Assembly (NCBI GenBank): GCA_963764675.1
Contig: CAVXTQ010000006.1
Location: forward strand, 372,001 to 436,000
Origin: Acidiferrum sp963764675
GTDB taxonomy: Bacteria; Acidobacteriota; Terriglobia; Acidiferrales; UBA7541
Length of the DNA stretch: 64,000 bases
Direction of reading: 5' to 3'
Under the pieces are notes generated by a model that saw only the letters and a program-made list of their open reading frames with translations, was not told where the DNA came from and made no database searches. Of the stretch, positions 18,799 to 28,113 are shown in pieces. Position 1 is the stretch's first letter, and the number at the start of each line of letters is the position of its first letter. A program made the position numbers and the translations under genes.

Positions 18799-20574
18799 CT
18801 ATGGCGTGGTGTGCTTAAGCACCCATTCGGAGATCGCCGACAGCGCTTCGGGTGCAAAGGTTTCTTCTATCGCGCGCGACTCGGCGGGCAAACCCATGTA
18901 GCAATGCTGGAAAAGATGGTTCAGACCCGGCAACTCGACGACCTGGAAATCTTTGTTGCCCCCGTCTTCCAGCGCTTTCCTGAGAAGCGGCAGATTTTCC
19001 TTGGGTGGAACCTGCAGATCTTTCTCGCCAATCAACGCGAGGATAGGACACTTCGTTTTTTGCAGCGCCGGCGCGGGATCGTAGTCGAGGAAGTAGTGAA
19101 ACCATGGCGAGCTCGTCCAATGAATCTGGCGTTGCAGCATGGCAGGAGGCATGGCGGGTCCCAAACCGCTAACCTTAATGAGATCCCCGAGCTTGTTTTC
19201 CAAAACCACGCGATCTTTCTCCTGACGCACCAGCATGTACGCTTGCCGGTCGAAGTCGAGGCTCTTGGCCACTTGCTCGTCGGTCATGCCTGCGGCTCTG
19301 GCGATCAGATCCGATTGCAGGATCAGAGTCTCGGCGCCCTTGGTTGCGGGTCCCGCAAGCATCACAATCCATGCGACGTCGCTCGACCGGGATGCAATCA
19401 TCGGCGCGATCACACCTCCCTCGCTATGGCCGATGATGCCAATGTTTCGCGGATCGATCTCTTTGCGGCTTTTCAGAAACGCCAGCGCGGCTGCGGCGTC
19501 GCCGGCAAAGTCTGCGGTGGTGGCGTTCTCGTAGTCGCCGGTGGACTTGCCGATGCCGCGCTTGTCGTAGCGAAGCACCGCGATGCCCTTGCGCGTGAGG
19601 TAATCCGCCAGTACCAAGAATGGCCGATGGCCGGAGTCGGCTGCGTCGCGGTCGAGTGGACCTGATCCCGCCAACAGAATCCCCGCAGGAAATGGCCCGG
19701 CGCCATGCGGGACCGTAAGCGTTCCGGAGAGTGACACGCCCGCCTTTGCATTCACGAATGTAAGCTCCACTTCTTTGTAAGGGTAGGGTTTCACCGGAGT
19801 TTGCGGGCGGCGCAATTCTGGGATCTGATCGGAGCGCCTGAAATTTAGAACCAAAGAGCTGCCACTCTGCTGCAAGCTTCCGGAGATCACATTTCGTGCT
19901 GCGTTCAACGTGCCATCGTAAACGCCCTGCACCGCAGACAGATCAAAATGGATCGCGGATTCTTTCTGGCTGACATTGGCCGCGGGGAATTCGTTGATGC
20001 CCTGGTCGATGCTGTCCAGCCTGGCGGTCAGTTGGCCTTGCGCATCGTGCGATATGTGAAGTTGCAGACGAAGAACCATTCCATTGGAATTGAGGACACC
20101 TTGCCAAATTCCTTCGGAGGTGGCGACGGCGTCAGGCGGTCGTCTGGCGCTTGTGGCGTGCGGCTGACGATGGAAGACCAGCGGAAGGCTGGCTCCTCCC
20201 TGGGACCAGGTTCCCTCAATCGTGCGGTAGTCAGCGGATACCTTTGCTTCGTACAAAGCATTGACGGAAGGCACCTCAATCTTGAGGGTCGACCCGGTTC
20301 GGACGAGAGAAGCCGCTTCGATGCCGTATACGCCCTGATCGGGACTGTCGAGCGCGCCCTTGAGCGAGTTGCGATCACCCGTGGTGACGTGAAGGATCAA
20401 ATGAAGGACGGTGTCGCCGGCTTGCAGGGTGCCGGCCCAAGTCCCTTCCAGCGTCAGCGCGTAAGCTTGTGCGACGGGCGGTGCAGGCACCTGAGCCTGC
20501 GCCGCAACGCAGGGATGCCCGGCGAAAAAGTGAACAATCACAACCAACACGCTAAGGGAAAATCCGCGTTTCAC
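18799..20574 (-). CDS. Secreted alpha/beta hydrolase with N-terminal repeat domains
   Basis: About 591 residues from a GTG at 20574, chosen because GGAG lies seven bases upstream and a signal peptide follows at once (VKRGFSLSVLVVIVHFFAGH then CVAAQA); an ATG at 20619 is the alternative. Residues about 35-260 contain two similar modules, each with EGTWAG/EGIWQG and LILHVTTGD/LQLHISHDAQG. Then comes a serine hydrolase domain with oxyanion region ILLAGSGPLDRDA, nucleophile elbow IGHSEGG, a probable acid in ALIGEKDLQVPP and the His in LPGLNHLFQ. This is the DUF3887/EstD-like esterase architecture. Substrate unknown. Confidence 0.82.
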   Translation of the reverse strand: MKRGFSLSVLVVIVHFFAGHPCVAAQAQVPAPPVAQAYALTLEGTWAGTLQAGDTVLHLILHVTTGDRNSLKGALDSPDQGVYGIEAASLVRTGSTLKIEVPSVNALYEAKVSADYRTIEGTWSQGGASLPLVFHRQPHATSARRPPDAVATSEGIWQGVLNSNGMVLRLQLHISHDAQGQLTARLDSIDQGINEFPAANVSQKESAIHFDLSAVQGVYDGTLNAARNVISGSLQQSGSSLVLNFRRSDQIPELRRPQTPVKPYPYKEVELTFVNAKAGVSLSGTLTVPHGAGPFPAGILLAGSGPLDRDAADSGHRPFLVLADYLTRKGIAVLRYDKRGIGKSTGDYENATTADFAGDAAAALAFLKSRKEIDPRNIGIIGHSEGGVIAPMIASRSSDVAWIVMLAGPATKGAETLILQSDLIARAAGMTDEQVAKSLDFDRQAYMLVRQEKDRVVLENKLGDLIKVSGLGPAMPPAMLQRQIHWTSSPWFHYFLDYDPAPALQKTKCPILALIGEKDLQVPPKENLPLLRKALEDGGNKDFQVVELPGLNHLFQHCYMGLPAESRAIEETFAPEALSAISEWVLKHTTP

Positions 20575-20749
20575 GAAGTAGCTCCAGTCGATGTCCTCGA
20601 ATTGTAGATGATCGAACATCGCCGAGAGTTGGAAGCGCACGCGAAGCAATCGGCGCCACGGCGCCGCGCAAAAAGAAACGCGACACGCCAGAAGCGTGCC
20701 GCGGGAGTCCTGCCAACGCTGCTTCTCCGTTTCGCCGAATTCGCTCGAG

Positions 20750-21013
20750 CTACTTCTTGGTGTAAAACTCGGCGTTGACCGGTGTGTAGCTCGACCACTT
20801 CTCCGGTAGATCTTCCAGCGCAAAGATCGCGGTAACCGGGCATACCGGCACGCAGGCGCCGCAATCGATGCATTCCGCAGGGTTAATGAAGAGGTGTTTT
20901 ACGCCCTCAAATTCCGCCTCGTCTTTGCGCGGGTGGATGCAGTCCACCGGGCAGACGTCTACGCAGGCGGTGTCTTTCGTACCGATGCACGGCTCGGCAA
21001 TCACATATGCCAT
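20750..21013 (-). CDS. fdxA: 7Fe-type ferredoxin
   Basis: An 87-residue electron carrier. The first cluster motif CIGTKDTACVDVCPVDC has the C-x7-C-x3-CP spacing that binds a [3Fe-4S] cluster in 7Fe ferredoxins, and CIDCGACVPVCP binds a [4Fe-4S] cluster. The C-terminal extension ALEDLPEKWSSYTPVN is typical of the FdxA group. The ATG is followed by AYVIAEPCIGT, the normal N-terminus. Partner reductase is not visible nearby; the P450 at 23245 is a conceivable but unproven client. Confidence 0.88.
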   Translation of the reverse strand: MAYVIAEPCIGTKDTACVDVCPVDCIHPRKDEAEFEGVKHLFINPAECIDCGACVPVCPVTAIFALEDLPEKWSSYTPVNAEFYTKK

Positions 21014-21206
21014 TCAAGGTCTCCTTTGTTCCACCACTACTCCGACCGCAGACCGGTGGCTCCAGGGCGTATGACGCGACCCACAGGAAAATTCGTTATA
21101 TCACGGGCCTGTCTGGAGCAACAAGCAGCTTGCTGAATTGTACGCGGTGGGAATGGGTTTCTCAACTTCTGCGGGTACGGATAGAATGGTTGGGGAAGGA
21201 ATCGTC

Positions 21207-21749
21207 ATGAAAATCCGGACTGTTCCAGTCGCACTTATCCTGCTCGCAGCCGCCTCGTCGCTGGCTGCGCCGCAGAGCAGCCTGCCGCACGATCCGAAAT
21301 TGATCGACGCGCAGGGCTATCAGAACTTAGTCGAGCAGTATCGTGGGAAGCCTGTGCTGATCACCTTTTGGGCCACCTGGTGCGAACCCTGCCGCGACGA
21401 ATACCCGATGCTCAACGAACTGGCGAAGGAATACGCGCCGAAAGGTTTGCGCGTCGTGGGCGTCAATCTCGATCAAGACGGCGACTTGATTCTGATGAGG
21501 CGCTTCATCGCGAGATATAAGCCGGTCTTCCCGAACTACCGGAAGAAGGCCGGGGGCGAGGATCCGTTCGTGCAAGCGGTCCTGCCGGGCTGGCGCGGCG
21601 AGATACCCGCATCCTTCTTCTACACGAAAGACGGCCGCCAGATCGGGCACATCGTTGGCGCGAATAGCCGCGATACGTATGAAGCGGCCATTCGCTCGCT
21701 GCTGGAAGCGGATGCAAGCGCATCTGCCGGCGCGCTACAGGCCAAGTAA
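21207..21749 (+). CDS. TlpA-like periplasmic thioredoxin
   Basis: A 180-residue thioredoxin-fold protein. ATG at 21207 has AAGGA seven bases upstream and begins a signal peptide (MKIRTVPVALILLAAASSLA). The redox motif is TFWATWCEPC within the TlpA/ResA-type strand-helix, followed by VVGVNLDQDGD and the cis-Pro segment EIPASFFYTKDG. It should act in the periplasm, reducing disulfides, for example in cytochrome c maturation. A longer in-frame start at 21138 would bury the signal peptide and is rejected. Stands alone. Confidence 0.87.
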   Translation: MKIRTVPVALILLAAASSLAAPQSSLPHDPKLIDAQGYQNLVEQYRGKPVLITFWATWCEPCRDEYPMLNELAKEYAPKGLRVVGVNLDQDGDLILMRRFIARYKPVFPNYRKKAGGEDPFVQAVLPGWRGEIPASFFYTKDGRQIGHIVGANSRDTYEAAIRSLLEADASASAGALQAK

Positions 21750-21788
21750 AGCTCCATCGACCTCGTACAATTTTCCGAGAGGTATCCA

Positions 21789-22502
21789 ATGCTCGACATG
21801 AAGGGAAACAAGGTCACCTATTTCGGCCACAGCACGTTTTCGCTGACGACTCCCACGGGACAGGTTGCGCTGATCGACCCCTGGGTGATGACGAATCCCG
21901 CTTGCCCGGAGCCACTGAAAAAAGTTCCGCGCCTCGACGTGATTTTCCTTACGCACGCGCATGGCGATCATTTAGGAGATTTGCTCGAGTTTGCGCAGCA
22001 GCATAAGCCCCAGATCGTCGCGATCTTTGAAACGTGCCTGTGGCTCGAGAGCAAGGGTTTTGAGAATGAAACCAATCCGATGGGCAAGGGCGGCTCGCAG
22101 AAAGTAGGCGGCTTTGAAGTAACCATGACGCACGCGTTCCACTCCAATTCCATCGTCGAGCACGGCCAGCGTCTGTATGCAGGCGAGCCCGCAGGTTTCG
22201 TGATCCGCATGCCCGGCGGCTTCACGCTGTATCACGCCGGCGATACGGCGCTCTTCGGCGATATGAAGTTGATCGGCGAACTCTACAAACCCGACGTCGT
22301 CCTGTTGCCGATCGGCGATCGCTACACCATGGGGCCGCGAGAAGCCGCCTATGCCCTTCGACTTCTCGGGGTAAAGCACGTCGTCCCGATGCACTACGCC
22401 ACCTTCCCTTTTCTTACCGGGACACCGGAAGCCTTGCGAAAGGAAGCCAGCGACATCGCGGGGTTGGAGATTCACGCATTGAAGCCAGGAGAAAGTCTGT
22501 GA
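21789..22502 (+). CDS. UPF0173 metal-dependent hydrolase (YtkL-like, MBL fold)
   Basis: A 237-residue metallo-beta-lactamase-fold protein of the YtkL group. It starts VTYFGHSTFSLTTPTGQVAL and contains the metal motif THAHGDHLGD, plus YHAGDTALFGDM and a C-terminal HYATFPFLTG. No signal peptide is seen, so it is cytoplasmic. Its stop overlaps the start of the O-methyltransferase gene by four bases (GTGA), so the two are probably translated together. The reaction is not known for the family. Confidence 0.87.
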   Translation: MLDMKGNKVTYFGHSTFSLTTPTGQVALIDPWVMTNPACPEPLKKVPRLDVIFLTHAHGDHLGDLLEFAQQHKPQIVAIFETCLWLESKGFENETNPMGKGGSQKVGGFEVTMTHAFHSNSIVEHGQRLYAGEPAGFVIRMPGGFTLYHAGDTALFGDMKLIGELYKPDVVLLPIGDRYTMGPREAAYALRLLGVKHVVPMHYATFPFLTGTPEALRKEASDIAGLEIHALKPGESL

Positions 22503-23155
22503 TCCGAACTGAAAATCTGCGCAGCGGGTACATTCAGGACGATGTCGAGGAGTATCTCTACGAGCTTTTGCCGAAGCGGGATGCGGTGATCGAGGAAATT
22601 GAAGACTATGCGGCGAAGAACCGCGTGCCGATCATCGGCCCGGCCGTGGCGCGTCTGTTGACGCTGTTGGTGCAGGTCTCCGGCGCCAAGCACATTTTTG
22701 AGATGGGATCCGCCATCGGATATTCGACGATCTGGCTTGCACGCGCCGCAGGACCCAAAGCGGAGGTCTTCTACACCGACGGCAATCCGGAGAACGCCAA
22801 GCGCGCGCAAGACTACTTCCGGCGGGCGGGTATCGCCAAGCGGGTTCGCGTCCATGTGGGCGACGCACTGGCCGCAGTAAAGAAAGCGCCCGGCAAATTC
22901 GATTTCATCTTCAACGATGTCGACAAACACCAGTATCCAGACGCACTGCGCGCCGCTCTGCCGAAGCTAAAGCGCGGCGGTTTGCTCGTTACGGATAATA
23001 CGCTGTGGTCTGGCAAAGCCGCGCGCCCCGCCGCAGCTGATGACAAGCACACACTGGGCGTCCAGGAGTTCAACCGACTCGTCTATGCCTCGAAAGAGCT
23101 TTACCCGGTGCTGATCCCGCTACGCGACGGCGTCACCGTCTGCCGCAAACTGTAA
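22499..23155 (+). CDS. O-methyltransferase (caffeoyl-CoA/catechol type)
   Basis: A 218-residue class I SAM methyltransferase of the Methyltransf_3 family. The SAM motif is IFEMGSAIGYSTIWLARA; FIFNDVDKHQYPDAL contains the metal-binding acidic residues and LLVTDNTLWSGKA is the usual post-motif. It begins with GTG at 22499, overlapping the preceding hydrolase gene. Likely methylates a catechol-like hydroxyl with a divalent cation. The natural acceptor is unknown, though the P450 90 bases downstream could supply hydroxylated substrates. Confidence 0.88.
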   Translation: MIRTENLRSGYIQDDVEEYLYELLPKRDAVIEEIEDYAAKNRVPIIGPAVARLLTLLVQVSGAKHIFEMGSAIGYSTIWLARAAGPKAEVFYTDGNPENAKRAQDYFRRAGIAKRVRVHVGDALAAVKKAPGKFDFIFNDVDKHQYPDALRAALPKLKRGGLLVTDNTLWSGKAARPAAADDKHTLGVQEFNRLVYASKELYPVLIPLRDGVTVCRKL

Positions 23156-23244
23156 CGGGCTTTTTCGAGCCGCGGGCAACCTCGCACCCGGATCGCTCAA
23201 TCTCACTTCCGAACGAATCGGCTGGACACCGTGATGGCAAAAAC

Positions 23245-24630
23245 ATGACAACCGCTGCCACGGCAGCAACGAGAGCTCCGGCGCAGCGTCCTCCCGGACC
23301 CAAAGGCAATTTCCTGCTAGGCAGCTTGGCTGCCGTGTCCCGCGATTGGCTGGGTTTTTATGCCCGCTGCGCGAAGGAATACGGCGACATCGTCTACGTT
23401 CGATACCTGCACGTTCCCATTTGTCTGCTGATGCACCCGCGCGACATCGAATATGTGCTGGTAAGCAATCCCGGCAATTTCACCAAGTCCGCGGACTATC
23501 GCGCCCTAGCCCGCGTTCTCGGCAAAGGACTGCTCACGAGCGAAGGGAAATTCTGGCAGCGTCAGCGAAGCCTCATCCAGCCGGCTTTCCGCCGTGACAG
23601 CATTTTGTCTTACGCTCCGGTGATGACCGGCGCGACGCGACGCATGGTCGACGCCTGGAGCAACGGCGAGTCTCGCAATATCCACGAGGACCTGATGCGC
23701 GCGACGCTCGATATCGTCGCTCAGTGCCTCTTCGGCGCGCAGGTCGGCGACGCCGCCGAACGAGTCGGCAAGGCCATGCACGTGGTGACGGACAGATTCG
23801 TTACCGACGCCGGCCAAGCACTTCTCTTTCCGTTCGACATTCCCGATTTCCTGGCCCCCGGACGAAGAAACGCCGTCAGCGAGTTGAACGACGTGATCAA
23901 CGGCATTATCCGTGAGCGGCGCAACTCCAATCAGCCGCGCGAGGACTTGCTCGGCGCGCTGCTCCAAGTGCGCGACGCAGATGGCCGACCCATGAGTGAC
24001 GCGCAATTGCGCGACGAGGTGATGACTCTTTTTCTAGCCGGCCACGAGACCACCGCGATTGCACTGTCCTGGACCTGCTTCTTGCTGACCCAGAATCCTC
24101 AGGTGGAGGCCGGGCTCGTGGAAGAATTACGCGCGGTTCTGGGCGACCGCGAACCTACGCCCGAAGATCTGCCACGTTTGCGTTACATGGAGATGGTACT
24201 CAAGGAAGCGATGCGTCTTTATCCGGCAGTGTGGGGCATTGGCCGCAAAGCGCTGGCGGACTGCGAAATTGGCGGATACCGGATAGCGGCAGGCACGAAC
24301 ATTTTCATCTTTCAATGGCTGACCCAGCGGGACTCGCGGTTTTTCCCCAACCCGGAGATTTTCGATCCCGAACGCTGGCGCGAAGATCCAGTTCGCTCCG
24401 GCAAGATTCCGCGGTTTGCGTACTTCCCGTTTGGAGGAGGGCCCAGGGTTTGCGTGGGCGCGTCCTTCGCGATGATCGAGGCCACGTTGCTGCTCGCCAC
24501 GATCCTGCAAAAGGTTCATCTGGAGCTGGCGCCCGGCCATCCGGTCGAACCCGTTGCTTCGGTCACGCTGCGCCCGAAAAATGGCATTCGCGTTACCGTT
24601 TGCCGGCGTCCTCCGCTAGCGTACGGATAG
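23245..24630 (+). CDS. Cytochrome P450
   Basis: A 461-residue haem monooxygenase without a membrane anchor. Visible motifs in order: proline-rich hinge RPPGPKGNFLLG, I-helix oxygen motif LFLAGHETTAI, K-helix ExxR in KEAMRLYP, PERW segment FDPERWRE, and the haem loop FPFGGGPRVCVGASFA with the axial cysteine. Sequence style (AGHETTA, class-E-like) recalls CYP102/CYP4-type bacterial enzymes. It may be co-transcribed with the O-methyltransferase upstream. Redox partner would be a ferredoxin or flavoprotein encoded elsewhere. Substrate unknown. Confidence 0.92.
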   Translation: MTTAATAATRAPAQRPPGPKGNFLLGSLAAVSRDWLGFYARCAKEYGDIVYVRYLHVPICLLMHPRDIEYVLVSNPGNFTKSADYRALARVLGKGLLTSEGKFWQRQRSLIQPAFRRDSILSYAPVMTGATRRMVDAWSNGESRNIHEDLMRATLDIVAQCLFGAQVGDAAERVGKAMHVVTDRFVTDAGQALLFPFDIPDFLAPGRRNAVSELNDVINGIIRERRNSNQPREDLLGALLQVRDADGRPMSDAQLRDEVMTLFLAGHETTAIALSWTCFLLTQNPQVEAGLVEELRAVLGDREPTPEDLPRLRYMEMVLKEAMRLYPAVWGIGRKALADCEIGGYRIAAGTNIFIFQWLTQRDSRFFPNPEIFDPERWREDPVRSGKIPRFAYFPFGGGPRVCVGASFAMIEATLLLATILQKVHLELAPGHPVEPVASVTLRPKNGIRVTVCRRPPLAYG

Positions 24631-24635
24631 CCGCG

Positions 24636-25547
24636 TTACTTCCGGAAGAAATTTCGCAGCAGGAATCCCAGGTTCTCGGGTCGCTCTGCCAGCCGCCGCA
24701 TGAAATACGGAAACCAGTCGCTTCCATACGGGATGTAAACGCGAACGCGGAAGCCGCCTCTCACCAGACGGCGCTGCAGATCGGTGCGCACACCGTAAAG
24801 CATCTGGAACTCGAAATCATCCTTCGAGATGCCTTTTGCCGCCGCCCACCGAATCGTTTCCGCGATCATATGCGGGTCGTGCGTGGCGATGCCGTGATAG
24901 AACCCGCTGGGTAGCAACATCTGCATCAGCCGCACAAAGTTGCCCTCAACATCCCGCTTCCGCTCAAACGCGACTTCCACCGACTCCTTGTAAGCGCCTT
25001 TGCAAAGACGAATCCTGCAGCCGCACGCCAGCAGGTCCTGAATGTCGCGTTCGCTGCGGTACAGATACGCCTGGATTACCGTTCCCACCGCGGGACTGCG
25101 CGCCCGAATGCGTTTGACCAGCCCGACGGTTCGATCGGTATAGAGCGATCCTTCCATATCCACCCGCAGGAAATTGTCGTACCCGGCGGCTCGCTCGACC
25201 ACGGAAAGAACCAGGCCCTCGCAGAATTCCGCGCTCAGGTCCAAGCCGAGCTGCGTCAGCTTGCAGGAAACGTTGGCGTGTAGTTTTTCTTTGGCGATGC
25301 GCTCGAAGATTTCGAAGTAAGCGTCACGGGCGCGCTGCGCGTCGGCTGTAGTGGAAGCATTTTCGCCCAGATAGTCCAGGCTCGCATACATCCCAAGGTC
25401 GTTACACGTGCGGGCGGCTGCAAGGGCTTCGTCTAGCGTTTCCCCGGCGACGAATCGCCGCGCCATGCGGCGCGTTGCGCTGTTCGAGGTAACCCACTGC
25501 GCAAAGCCGGGGCTTTCTGAGAGTTTCAGCAGAGTCGTGCGAAGCAT
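24636..25547 (-). CDS. Proline dehydrogenase
   Basis: A 303-residue monofunctional PRODH that oxidises proline to pyrroline-5-carboxylate with FAD. Landmarks: NVSCKLTQLGLDLS, FLRVDMEGSLYTD, VIQAYLYRSERDI, the substrate/FAD segment IRLCKGAYKE, IATHDPHMI and the C-terminal VRVYIPYGSDWFPYFMRRLA with the arginine pair that holds the proline carboxylate. The DNA-binding and P5C-dehydrogenase domains of PutA are absent, so a separate P5C dehydrogenase must exist elsewhere. Convergent with the P450 gene with five bases between the stops. Confidence 0.92.
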   Translation of the reverse strand: MLRTTLLKLSESPGFAQWVTSNSATRRMARRFVAGETLDEALAAARTCNDLGMYASLDYLGENASTTADAQRARDAYFEIFERIAKEKLHANVSCKLTQLGLDLSAEFCEGLVLSVVERAAGYDNFLRVDMEGSLYTDRTVGLVKRIRARSPAVGTVIQAYLYRSERDIQDLLACGCRIRLCKGAYKESVEVAFERKRDVEGNFVRLMQMLLPSGFYHGIATHDPHMIAETIRWAAAKGISKDDFEFQMLYGVRTDLQRRLVRGGFRVRVYIPYGSDWFPYFMRRLAERPENLGFLLRNFFRK

Positions 25548-25588
25548 GAAAATCGATTATGCCCGCACGCGACGACGCCGCCTAGGCC

Positions 25589-26512
25589 CTACTGGTGATT
25601 GTGCTCTTCCAGGAACTTTTCGGCGTCCAGCGCCGCCATGCATCCCGACCCGGCAGCGGTGACCGCCTGGCGGTAGCGATGGTCCTGCACATCGCCCGCG
25701 ACGAAGACTCCTGGCACCTGCGTCACGCTTCCGTGCTTCGCGATCAGGTAGCCGTTCGTGTCCATTTCCAGCTTGCCCTTGAAGACTGTTGTATTCGGAT
25801 CGTGCCCGATGGCCACGAACACGCCGTGCAGCTCGATCTTCCTGATTTCGCCTGACTCCGGATTCTTCACCTGGACGCCTTCCACAAGCCCGTTGCTGGC
25901 CACAATCTCTTCCACCACGCCAGGCGTCACTAGTTCGACCTTTTCATTGGCCTTCACGCGATCGATCATGATCTTGGACGCGCGAAATTCCTTTCGCCGG
26001 TGAATCAGATACACCCGGCTCGCGTATCGCGAAAGAAAGTTGGCCTCTTCCATGGCCGAGTCGCCGCCGCCGACCACCGCGATGGCCTTGCCACGAAAGA
26101 AATATCCGTCGCAGGTCGCGCACGTCGAGACGCCGTGGCCGATCAATTCCCGCTCGTTCGGTAGTCCTAGTAATCGCGCCGACGCCCCGGCCGCAACGAT
26201 CAGCGTCTGCGCTTCATACGTATCTTTCCCCGCCACAATCTTAAAGGGCCGCTGGGTTAGATCCACTTCGGAGATGACTCCGGCCTTGAACTCGGTCCCG
26301 AATTTCTGCGCCTGCTTGCGCATGTTTTCAATCAGTTCGGGTCCCATGATGCCGTCTGGGAAGCCGGGGAAATTCTCCACATGCGTTGTCAGGGAGAGTT
26401 GCCCGCCAGGCTCGTGACCGTCGATGACCAGCGGCGCAAGATTGGCACGCGCGGCGTAGATGGCGGCGGTAAGTCCTGCGCAGCCACTGCCGATGATGAC
26501 TACATTGTGCAT
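25589..26512 (-). CDS. trxB: Thioredoxin reductase
   Basis: A 307-residue flavoenzyme. The FAD site VVIIGSGCAGLTAAIYAARA is at the N-terminus, the redox-active disulfide is CATC in GVSTCATCDGYFFRG, the NADPH site is AVVGGGDSAMEEA, and the closing motif is GVFVAGDVQDHRYRQAVTAA. ATG at 26512 has AAGGAG nine bases upstream; a longer frame to 26581 lacks support. It keeps thioredoxin reduced in the cytoplasm. It is not in an operon with a thioredoxin gene here. Confidence 0.94.
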   Translation of the reverse strand: MHNVVIIGSGCAGLTAAIYAARANLAPLVIDGHEPGGQLSLTTHVENFPGFPDGIMGPELIENMRKQAQKFGTEFKAGVISEVDLTQRPFKIVAGKDTYEAQTLIVAAGASARLLGLPNERELIGHGVSTCATCDGYFFRGKAIAVVGGGDSAMEEANFLSRYASRVYLIHRRKEFRASKIMIDRVKANEKVELVTPGVVEEIVASNGLVEGVQVKNPESGEIRKIELHGVFVAIGHDPNTTVFKGKLEMDTNGYLIAKHGSVTQVPGVFVAGDVQDHRYRQAVTAAGSGCMAALDAEKFLEEHNHQ

Positions 26513-26744
26513 TCGAGAAGGCTCCTTGCTATTGGATTCGCCAGCGTGCGCTAACGGTGCAGCGAGGCGGTATTGTAGCATCCTCGCCCTCGCGCGCTCG
26601 TCGTGCCGATGCCGGCCAAATTGGAGAGCCCATTCGACTTAGCCCGCGTTGATCCACTGCCACCCGCCGGCTATACAATCGAACTGGCAACCATCTAAGT
26701 TGTGCATCAGACGCTGCGTCGCGCTACGTTGGAGGAATCCTCAC

Positions 26745-27263
26745 ATGGACCCACGCTACCCCATCGGACCATTCGCAATGCCGGCCGAAGTCACTCTCGC
26801 CCGCCGCCAGCAAGCCATCGCTGAAATCGCCTCCACGCCCGTGAAGCTTCGCGCCGCCGTCAAAGGTCTGAACGATGCGCAGCTCGACACGCCCTATCGC
26901 GAAGGCGGCTGGACCGTCCGGCAAGTCGTGCACCACGTCCCCGACAGTCACATGAATGCGTACATTCGCTTGCGTCTCGCGCTCACCGAAGAAAAGCCCA
27001 CCATCAAGCCGTACGAAGAAGCGCGTTGGGCGGAACTCGCCGACGCCAAACTCCCGATCGAAGTCTCGCAGACGCTTCTCGATTGCGTTCACACTCGCTG
27101 GGACGTCGTGTGGCGTTCGATGAAGCCCGAACAATTTGCCCGAATTCTGATTCATCCAGATCACGGTGAGCGCAACATCGATTGGCTGCTGTTCGTCTAT
27201 GAGTGGCACGGCAAGCATCACACCGCGCACATCACAGAGCTGCGCAAACAAAAAGGCTGGTAA
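26745..27263 (+). CDS. DinB-superfamily putative metal-dependent hydrolase (YfiT-like)
   Basis: A 172-residue four-helix protein of the YfiT/Bst group. The start MDPRYPIGPF is characteristic and is preceded by GGAGGA eight bases upstream of ATG 26745. The metal ligands are a histidine in VHHVPDSHMNAY and the pair in YEWHGKHHTAH, matching the nickel/zinc triad of YfiT. Related proteins act as thiol S-transferases with low-molecular-weight thiols such as bacillithiol. The biochemical role here is not known. Located upstream of a methyltransferase gene in the same direction. Confidence 0.85.
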   Translation: MDPRYPIGPFAMPAEVTLARRQQAIAEIASTPVKLRAAVKGLNDAQLDTPYREGGWTVRQVVHHVPDSHMNAYIRLRLALTEEKPTIKPYEEARWAELADAKLPIEVSQTLLDCVHTRWDVVWRSMKPEQFARILIHPDHGERNIDWLLFVYEWHGKHHTAHITELRKQKGW

Positions 27264-27323
27264 CCTGCTCTCGGCGAAGTGAAGTAGTGTAGGCGCCAGG
27301 CTTCAGTCCGGCGAACCACTCGA

Positions 27324-28079
27324 ATGCCACAAACGCAAACCTGGGATCCCGACCGCTACGCGCGCAACGCCCGTTTCGTCTCCGACCTAGGCGCGCCCGT
27401 TGTCGAACTCCTCGCTCCACGCGCGGGCGAGCGCATCCTCGACCTCGGCTGCGGCGACGGCGCACTCACCGCCAAGCTCGCCGCTATGGGATGCCACGTC
27501 GTCGGCGTGGATGCCAGCGCCGCGCAAATTGAAGCGGCGCGCAAACTCGGCCTGGAAGCACACGCGATGGACGCCGAGAATCTCCGCTTCGACGGCGAAT
27601 TCGAGGCCGTTTTCAGCAACGCCGCGCTGCACTGGATGCGCAATCCAGACAGGGTCATCGCCGGCGCCTATCGCGCGCTCAAACCCAACGGCCGCTTTGT
27701 CGCGGAATTCGGCGGACACGGCTGCGTCGCCACGATCAAAAATGCTCTGGTTGCCGCGCTCAACCGCCGCGGCATCGATGGCGAAGCCGCCAGTCCCTGG
27801 TATTTCCCGACCGTCGAAGACTACTCGCAGCGGCTCGCAAACGGCGGCTTCGCGATCACCTACATCGCCTTGATACCACGCCCAACTCCCCTACCTGGCG
27901 ACGTCACCGCGTGGCTAGAAACTTTCGCCGAAAGCTTCACCGCGCCGCTGCCCGCCGCCGATCGCCCCGCGTTCCTCGCCGAAGTACAAGAAGCCCTGCA
28001 CCCGAAACTCTGCGACGCCGAAGGCAAGTGGACCGCCGATTACATCCGCCTCCGCTTCTCCGCAACGAAACGCACCTGA
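27324..28079 (+). CDS. Class I SAM-dependent methyltransferase
   Basis: A 251-residue methyltransferase. The SAM-binding loop is ILDLGCGDGALTAKLAAMG with VVGVDASAAQI as motif II, and EAVFSNAALHWMRNPDRVI is motif III of the trans-aconitate-methyltransferase-like group. The C-terminal 90 residues (FPTVEDYSQRLANGGFAITY onward) fit that family too. Acceptor is unknown. It lies 60 bases after the YfiT-like gene and converges on the sigma factor gene. Confidence 0.85.
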   Translation: MPQTQTWDPDRYARNARFVSDLGAPVVELLAPRAGERILDLGCGDGALTAKLAAMGCHVVGVDASAAQIEAARKLGLEAHAMDAENLRFDGEFEAVFSNAALHWMRNPDRVIAGAYRALKPNGRFVAEFGGHGCVATIKNALVAALNRRGIDGEAASPWYFPTVEDYSQRLANGGFAITYIALIPRPTPLPGDVTAWLETFAESFTAPLPAADRPAFLAEVQEALHPKLCDAEGKWTADYIRLRFSATKRT

Positions 28080-28113
28080 ACCGCGGCCGTCGTTACGTCA
28101 TGCCTTCTTTACT